Assembly: GCA_039034155.1 (NCBI GenBank)
Contig: JBCCBI010000175.1
Coordinates: 1-10,966 of the forward strand
DNA from: JBCCBI01 sp039034155
GTDB lineage: Bacteria > Deinococcota > Deinococci > Deinococcales > Trueperaceae
Length of the DNA stretch: 10,966 nucleotides
Direction: 5' to 3'
Shown here: positions 6,602 to 10,966 of the stretch, piece after piece
Numbering within the stretch: the stretch's first letter is position 1
Layout of the letters: each line of letters begins with the position of its first letter
Program-made: the position numbers and the translations under genes
The notes under the pieces: model-generated
Databases searched by the model: none
The model's input: the letters and a program-made list of their open reading frames with translations, nothing else
What the model was told of the DNA's origin: nothing

Positions 6602-6681
6602 ATCTTGCTGTGCATCTCATTGTCACCCTACAAACCGTTCTAACGAATAAGTTTAGCAAGTTACGTGTGTGTGTCACTGTG

Positions 6682-6697
6682 AATCCTGCTGAGGATT
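6682..6697. repeat. Small inverted repeat
   Basis: AATCCT (6682-6687) and AGGATT (6692-6697) form a 6-bp stem with a 4-base loop. No T tract follows. Function unknown. Confidence 0.4.
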
Positions 6698-7098
6698 ATG
6701 ATAAGGCACATGTGTAAGGTGTTAAGCAACATGTTAACTCTGTTGCATAATGTGCAATAAAATGCCTTGTATCCAGGAACAACACAAGTAGCTACGCGTT
6801 CACAACGACAATAACGACAACCATCCATATACCCAAACTAGCATCTAAAATGAACAGGGAATATTAATTTGTGTCAAGAGTGCGTTGGATGTTGGGGTAT
6901 TCAGCACCGTGTCACGCTACTGCTAGACCTAATACATAATAATTACGACTAGTATTACGGGGCACATGGGCAAGCAGCTGTACTTACTGGACTCGAGTTG
7001 TTGAACCTATGTGGATTAACAACTTAGTCCAAAGATGACATTTGCATATACCCACCTGTGCCATTTCACAGTAAAACTGTACGCGGTTTGACAGTATG

Positions 7099-7137
7099 CT
7101 TAACGAGTTAACCAAATTCTTAACGAGCTAACCAAAG
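7099..7137. repeat. 20-bp tandem repeat, about two copies
   Basis: Copy 1 at 7099-7118 and copy 2 at 7119-7137 share cttaacgag-t/c-taaccaaa with one mismatch (7108 against 7128). It lies in the gene-free spacer. Confidence 0.9.
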
Positions 7138-7292
7138 CGCCAAAGCTGCACAAAAAGCATGTAATTAGGTGTCAATAGCACAAGTTAAAGTCATCAAAGC
7201 ATCGTACAAACTGCACTAACACATCATGCAGTAACATACCAAGCTTGTACATGATACACAATCACAGAAATTGCAAGGTGATATGCATAAGT

Positions 7293-7317
7293 TGTTCATG
7301 TGCAACACTTGTGAACA
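7293..7317. promoter_or_regulatory. Inverted repeat TGTTCA-N13-TGAACA (possible operator)
   Basis: Perfect 6-bp arms at 7293-7298 and 7312-7317, centres about 19 bases apart. The arms resemble the half-sites of a dimeric regulator, but no promoter or downstream gene is evident nearby; the ABC operon ends here rather than starts. Low confidence. Confidence 0.25.
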
Positions 7318-7465
7318 TTTGTTCGATTTTGTTTTGTGAGCGTTCAAGACACTGAAATCTACCCCTAACCTATGCTGGAAAATGTAGACTTGACGCATAC
7401 AACAAACGCTGAGCAAGATAGCTAAACACTAGCCTCACAGTCAATTTAAGCGGTACCTAGCATCC

Positions 7466-8290
7466 TCACTTAAGTGCGCCAGAGGTAAGCCCGCGGATAA
7501 TCTGTTTGCTAGCAAACCAGTAAAGCACCAGCAGAGGTAAAGCCGTAATCGTAAGCCCGGAAAAGAGTAGCGACCAGTCGTTTTGGCGCTCACCAAAAAA
7601 GCTAAACAATCCTAAGGGCAGTGTGCGGTAACGCTCAGCGCGAATGAAGATGAGTGGAAAGAAAAAGTCATTCCACCAAGGTACAACGTTAAAAATGGCA
7701 ACTGTGGCGAGAGCTGGGCGCACGAGGGGTAACATCACTTGCCAGTAGATTCGTAATTCGCTCGCGCCATCTAGCCGAGCAGCTTCCTCGAGCTCTTTGG
7801 GGAGCGTCTCAAAAAAATTAGCTAAAATGAAAATTGTAAATGGCATCCCACTGGCTGTGTACAACAAAATGAGTGACCACGGTGTGTTGAGGAGTCCAAG
7901 GTTACGCATCAAAAAAAAGAGTGGCAAAATCCCCAGCCGAATAGGCAACATGAGCCCCGCCAAAAAATACATCATGAGCGCTTGTTTGCCGACAAACTTA
8001 TAGCGCCCCAGTGGATACGCAGCTAAGCTACCAATGACCAGTACCAACACGAGCGATATGCCCGTGACAAATAGGCTGTTGCCAAAATAGGTTGAGAAGT
8101 TACCTTGCTGCCACGCAGTGACGTAATTATCAAACTCCCACTGCTCAGGTAAGGCAAACGGCGAGCGGAAAATTTCGCGGGTGCTCTTAAACGATGACAT
8201 CACCATAAGCAGTAGCGGATACACCACGCTGAACCCGTAACTTATGAGCGCAAGGTAGATAAGCCCTAGCTTGATGGGTTTATTAGTCAT
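7466..8290 (-). CDS. Carbohydrate ABC transporter permease, MalG-like (CUT1)
   Basis: Inner-membrane subunit that forms the sugar channel with the MalF-like partner. From ATG 8288-8290 the product is 274 residues, the usual MalG length, with six hydrophobic segments. The cytoplasmic EAA loop that docks the ATPase is clear (EEAARLDGASELRIYWQVMLP, LVRPAL after it). MSSFKS near the N-terminus and the charged C-terminal tail GLTSGALK are typical. The frame is open up to TTG 8351-8353, but that would overlap the partner gene by 71 bases and add an unusual basic leader, so ATG 8290 was chosen; it overlaps the MalF-like stop by 8 bases, which suggests translational coupling. The substrate cannot be read from the sequence. 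No terminator was recognised after it. Confidence 0.92.
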   Translation of the reverse strand: MTNKPIKLGLIYLALISYGFSVVYPLLLMVMSSFKSTREIFRSPFALPEQWEFDNYVTAWQQGNFSTYFGNSLFVTGISLVLVLVIGSLAAYPLGRYKFVGKQALMMYFLAGLMLPIRLGILPLFFLMRNLGLLNTPWSLILLYTASGMPFTIFILANFFETLPKELEEAARLDGASELRIYWQVMLPLVRPALATVAIFNVVPWWNDFFFPLIFIRAERYRTLPLGLFSFFGERQNDWSLLFSGLTITALPLLVLYWFASKQIIRGLTSGALK

Positions 8291-9302
8291 AAACAACCTG
8301 CTCACTGCGAAATAAGCGCAACGCAATAAACGATACCAACGCAATAAACCCAAACATCAGCACAGCAAGCGCAGAACCAATGGCGATGCGCTCTGGGCCT
8401 GTGCCAAACGCTGTCCTGTAAAAAAAGGTGCCGAGTACATCAGTGGAGCCAGCTGGGCTGCCGTCCGACCCGGCCATCACAAAAATAAGTTCAAAGGCAT
8501 TAAAGTTCCCAATGAATGTTAAGACCGTAACGATGGTGAGCGCTGGGCGCAAGAGTGGAAACTGAATATGCCGAAAGACCTGCCAACTACTAGCACCATC
8601 TAACGTGGCGGCCTCGAGGTACGCCTTAGGAATACTGCCTAAATTGGCTAAAAATATCATCATGGGAAAACTGAGCCAAGCCCACGCGTTTACGACTACG
8701 ATGGTGCCTAGTGCTGTTTCGGGTAGCCCTAACCAAGGGTAGGCCAGCTTAACAGTTAGGTTGATACCAATGCCTGTTAGCAAGGTGGTGAGGCTGGTCT
8801 CGAGCCCTTTTAACACTTTATTGAGCGGCCCAAATAGGGGATTCAAGATTAGGTTCCAGAGGATGCCAACAAGCACCGTAGACAGCAAATATGGCATAAA
8901 AAACAAATTCTGCCAAAACTGTCGTCCCCGTTTGAGGTTGTAAAGAATAACTGCAAAAAACAGCGCCACCGTGTTTTGAGCCAGCATGGTGCCAACAAAA
9001 AAGATGACATTGTGCCGGAATGCCTGCCACAAATCAGTACGCCACGGGTCTTGGGTGAGAAGCTTAACGAAGTTGTCCAGCCCCACAAACTGCCCACGCT
9101 GCAAGCCGTCCCATGCAAATACGCTATAACCCACGGCAGTTGCTAGTGGATAAACAATAAAGACGCTGTAGAGCACAAACGCAGGCAACCAAAACGGCGC
9201 ATAGCGCCAAAAAGCTGAGCGCTTACGCCGTTTAGAAGGTTGTATAGATGTAGACCTTAGCTGGGATGTCGGTGTCGTCACGGTTGGAGTGTCATTGGTC
9301 AA
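8283..9302 (-). CDS. Carbohydrate ABC transporter permease, MalF-like (CUT1)
   Basis: A 339-residue inner-membrane channel subunit, with a polar, basic N-terminus (about residues 1-30, SKRRKR) and then six hydrophobic segments beginning FWLPAFVLYSVFIVYP. The EAA loop is at about 230-253 (Glu230, Ala231, Ala232, Gly236, then IQFPLLRP), the docking site for the ATPase. The start is TTG 9300-9302 with only a weak GGGA upstream. An ATG at 9304-9306 is out of frame, and GTG 9279-9281 is an alternative. The stop TAA 8283-8285 lies inside the beginning of the MalG-like gene. A 256-base spacer separates it from the binding-protein gene; such gaps often allow the binding protein to be made in excess, but I see no clear hairpin there. 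Confidence 0.92.
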   Translation of the reverse strand: MTNDTPTVTTPTSQLRSTSIQPSKRRKRSAFWRYAPFWLPAFVLYSVFIVYPLATAVGYSVFAWDGLQRGQFVGLDNFVKLLTQDPWRTDLWQAFRHNVIFFVGTMLAQNTVALFFAVILYNLKRGRQFWQNLFFMPYLLSTVLVGILWNLILNPLFGPLNKVLKGLETSLTTLLTGIGINLTVKLAYPWLGLPETALGTIVVVNAWAWLSFPMMIFLANLGSIPKAYLEAATLDGASSWQVFRHIQFPLLRPALTIVTVLTFIGNFNAFELIFVMAGSDGSPAGSTDVLGTFFYRTAFGTGPERIAIGSALAVLMFGFIALVSFIALRLFRSEQVVYD

Positions 9303-9558
9303 TCATTCCCAAATCGTGTGATGTAGGTGTTGCTCGGATTTTCTAAGACTTTAAGACTCGCATCATTTAAGTGACACAAGTCTGAAGCCTATTCAACTTG
9401 GATAACATCGTCGTACACGTCTCATCCTGAATAGATAGCACTAATGACGTCTCAAACGCTAAAAATAGCTGTAAGTTTGCGACATAATTTTTCTGTGACA
9501 CATTCCTAGTGAGACAATCCTTGACACCATCCAGAAGAACATCATCCACAAGAACGTC
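9303..9558. other. Spacer between the binding-protein and MalF-like genes
   Basis: 256 bases without a supported gene. It contains an 8-bp direct repeat acgtctca at 9417-9424 and 9447-9454 (30 bases, about three helical turns, apart) and a 15-bp tandem duplication at 9528-9557. A 60-codon frame on the - strand has no ribosome-binding site and a GTG start and was not called. Confidence 0.55.
9528..9557. repeat. 15-bp imperfect tandem duplication
   Basis: catccagaagaacat (9528-9542) is followed directly by catccacaagaacgt (9543-9557), two mismatches. It ends two bases before the stop codon of the binding-protein gene. Confidence 0.85.
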
Positions 9559-10779
9559 TTACTGACTAGGTGTAAACCAAGTGGCCATCTGGGCTTGTAA
9601 ATCGCTGGCGACTTCACTAGCCGTCATGTCATCTAAGAACAGTTTTTGAATATTTTCACCAATAACCGCTGTGCCAGAGGGATCGCCAAAGCGGAAGTGA
9701 ACTAGCAACATGTAAGGCGTTGAGGCGTTGTTCCAAAGCGTCACAATGTCGTTGAGGAGAGGATCGGTGGGCACAACACCTTTGATGGGTGAAATTTGGG
9801 CGAGTTCGTCGGTGAACTGCTGACCAAATTCTGGGGAGCCGAGCCAGTTGACAAACTCGAGCGCAGCCTCACTATCTTCTGCACTGGTCGTAGCTGCCCA
9901 CGCGCCATCTACAAACCAAGACACAAGCTGTTCGTCAGTACCTTTGGCAGGAATAGCAAACACACCTAAGTCAAGGTCGGGGTTTTGGTCCGCGAAAAAC
10001 GCACCTTCCCATGAGCCACCGGGGAACATAGCAGCAAGTTCATTGATGAACAAGTTTTGACTGTCGGTGTACGAAACAGCAGTAACATCTGGTGGTAAAA
10101 AGGGTTGGAGGTCTTTAACAGCTTGTAAGCTTTCGACAAAAGCCTCATCTTCAAAGCTGGTTTCGCCGCTTAACACGCCTTCTACAAACGCGTTGCCGCC
10201 GTAGGTGCCGGCACCTACTACAGTGTGAAAAATGGGTAACATCCAGGAGTCTTTGCCAGTAAGCGCCATAGGAATATAACCAGCGTCGGCAACGGCTTGG
10301 TTCACGGCTAAAAATTCATCCCAGGTAGTTGGTACTTCGAGTCCAAGCTCTGCAAAGATGGCTTTGTTGTAATACATCTGTAACACCTGAATGGCAAACG
10401 GCACGCCGTAAACTTGCCCATTTTCGCGGCTGCGGACAGCATCTAATGCCATGCTGTCGTAGTTAGCAAGCGCGTCAACGTCTAAAGGTAGCAGGTGGCC
10501 ACCATCAATCCACTCCATCACACCGCCGTAAGAACGAGTTTGCACAACGTCAGCAGCTTCGCTGGCTTGAAGTGAGGTGGCTACCAAGGTGTTGTACTCG
10601 GTATTTAAAAATGCTTCAAAGGCAACGTCTAGCCCTTCGTAGCTTTGTAAAATTCGCTCGTAGGCGTCGATGTCTTCGGTTCGCCACGACCACATGTCGA
10701 GAGTTTGGGCGCTTACCGATGATGTAAGCATCACCAAGACAAGCACAGCACTTAGCATACGAATGATTCTTGTGCGCAT
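9559..10779 (-). CDS. Extracellular sugar-binding protein of a CUT1 ABC importer (family 1)
   Basis: A 406-residue periplasmic solute-binding protein that delivers a sugar, probably an oligosaccharide, to the permease pair encoded downstream. The N-terminus has a classic signal peptide: MRTRIIR, a hydrophobic core, then a probable signal-peptidase-I site after SSVSA. There is no lipobox Cys, so it is a free periplasmic protein rather than a lipoprotein. Family features: MWSWRTED near the mature start, AADVVQTRSYGG, VYGVPFAIQVLQMYYNKAIFAELGLEVPTTWDEF (the canonical hinge region), MFPGGSWEG and AALEFVNWLGSPEFGQQF near the end. Start ATG 10777-10779 has an excellent GGAGG (10786-10790), 6 bases away. 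It is the first gene of the three-gene operon; no MalK-type ATPase gene is present, so a shared ATPase encoded elsewhere is expected. The substrate is unknown. Confidence 0.92.
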   Translation of the reverse strand: MRTRIIRMLSAVLVLVMLTSSVSAQTLDMWSWRTEDIDAYERILQSYEGLDVAFEAFLNTEYNTLVATSLQASEAADVVQTRSYGGVMEWIDGGHLLPLDVDALANYDSMALDAVRSRENGQVYGVPFAIQVLQMYYNKAIFAELGLEVPTTWDEFLAVNQAVADAGYIPMALTGKDSWMLPIFHTVVGAGTYGGNAFVEGVLSGETSFEDEAFVESLQAVKDLQPFLPPDVTAVSYTDSQNLFINELAAMFPGGSWEGAFFADQNPDLDLGVFAIPAKGTDEQLVSWFVDGAWAATTSAEDSEAALEFVNWLGSPEFGQQFTDELAQISPIKGVVPTDPLLNDIVTLWNNASTPYMLLVHFRFGDPSGTAVIGENIQKLFLDDMTASEVASDLQAQMATWFTPSQ

Positions 10780-10785
10780 GGGGCA

Positions 10786-10790
10786 CCTCC
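10786..10790 (-). promoter_or_regulatory. Strong Shine-Dalgarno (GGAGG) of the sugar-binding protein gene
   Basis: GGAGG on the - strand lies 6 bases before ATG 10777-10779. It is the best ribosome-binding site in the window, which fits high expression of a binding protein. Confidence 0.75.
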
Positions 10791-10853
10791 GTGTTTAAGG
10801 TAATTACAGCATACCTGAACGGTGAATTGCACTACAAGTAGCAAATCCACGAA

Positions 10854-10966
10854 TCATCCCTCCAGGTTATAGCCACAATGAGCAATGGAGTTGTGGATGT
10901 TGTCAGGAGTGATGGTGAGAACAGCTTGACAAAAAGCATCAATGAGGTTGGCAACTGAATCAGGAC
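10854..10966 (-). CDS. C-terminal end of a probable IS630-type transposase (partial)
   Basis: On the - strand the frame is open from the window edge (first full codon 10962-10964) to TGA 10854-10856, giving 36 residues. The pattern VANLIDAFCQAVLTITPDN, followed by IHNSIAHCGYNLEG, matches what I know as the tail of IS630-family DDE transposases (a helix xLIxAIxxALxTITPED followed by a short helix and HCGY). The catalytic DDE part would lie outside the window, so whether the gene is intact cannot be judged. I could not identify the terminal inverted repeat, which should lie between 10791 and 10853, ahead of the sugar-binding protein gene. Confidence 0.5.
   Translation of the reverse strand, partial: PDSVANLIDAFCQAVLTITPDNIHNSIAHCGYNLEG

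Larger units (their letters stand above)
6084..7465. other. 1.4-kb spacer without a convincing gene
   Basis: Between the spt start and the 3' end of the MalG-like gene, all frames are rich in stops. The only sizeable frame (about 7216-7416, - strand) is cysteine-rich nonsense with no ribosome-binding site. The first 70 bases may still be translated if spt uses an upstream TTG. Inside I see a nested inverted repeat (6252-6282), an intrinsic terminator on the + strand (6577-6601), a small hairpin (6682-6697), a 20-bp tandem repeat (7099-7137) and an inverted repeat (7293-7317). I found no tRNA, rRNA fragment, CRISPR or insertion-sequence end. The spt promoter should lie in the first 200 bases, but no good -35/-10 pair stands out. 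Confidence 0.7.

Noticed and set aside
7012..7020. DnaA-box-like TGTGGATTA
   Set aside because: A single site with one mismatch and no cluster or replication gene nearby.
7216..7416. 66-codon cysteine-rich frame on the - strand in the spacer
   Set aside because: No ribosome-binding site, no recognisable motif, and a composition typical of translated noncoding DNA.
6084..7465. tRNA, CRISPR array, known riboswitch or SRP/6S RNA in the long spacer
   Set aside because: I looked for T-loop GTTCGA motifs, regularly spaced long repeats and the familiar riboswitch cores and saw none.
8291..8353. Longer MalG-like start at TTG 8353
   Set aside because: It would overlap the MalF-like gene by 71 bases; ATG 8290 gives the usual length and a coupled 8-base overlap.
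9367..9549. 60-codon - strand frame between the binding-protein and MalF-like genes
   Set aside because: GTG start without ribosome-binding site, and it begins inside a tandem repeat.
10808..10837. Possible promoter TTGTAG-18-TATGCT before the sugar-binding protein gene
   Set aside because: Only 3/6 and 4/6 matches to the consensus boxes; too weak to call.

Overview
The window is bacterial accessory or housekeeping chromosome with, by eye, slightly under half G+C. I cannot place the phylum. The sugar-binding protein has a signal-peptidase-I type leader and no lipobox cysteine, which fits a two-membrane cell with a periplasm better than a Gram-positive. The serine palmitoyltransferase points to a sphingolipid-making lineage. 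The palindrome CTCGAG is strongly enriched (16 copies by hand count), so it may serve as a lineage tag.

Left edge, + strand: the C-terminal part of a cation/proton antiporter (last membrane segment, two UspA-like regions, PTS EIIA-2-like tail). It ends in a 4-base tail-to-tail overlap with the next block.

Middle block, 1439-6083, all on the - strand: serine palmitoyltransferase (spt), then a YghO-like GNAT-fold acyltransferase, then a CPBP-family membrane protease, then an extended short-chain dehydrogenase. The first, second and fourth match the three core steps of the bacterial ceramide route known from Caulobacter: serine + acyl thioester to 3-ketosphinganine (Spt), N-acylation (bacterial ceramide synthase), and reduction of the 3-keto group by an epimerase/dehydratase-like enzyme (CerR). 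I see no dedicated acyl carrier protein or acyl-ACP synthetase. The ceramide pathway assignment is inferred from family plus context. The CPBP protein is an unexplained passenger or partner. A likely terminator separates the spt-acyltransferase pair from the CPBP and dehydrogenase genes, and a small ORF may couple translation to the dehydrogenase.

Spacer 6084-7465 holds no convincing gene. It contains inverted repeats, a 20-bp tandem repeat and one clear + strand intrinsic terminator with no gene in front of it, which may mark a small RNA.

Right block, 7466-10779, all on the - strand: a CUT1-type carbohydrate ABC importer (binding protein, MalF-like and MalG-like permeases) without an ATPase gene. 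At the right edge is the C-terminal end of what looks like an IS630-type transposase.

Short near-perfect tandem duplications (12-20 bp units) recur in almost every spacer.
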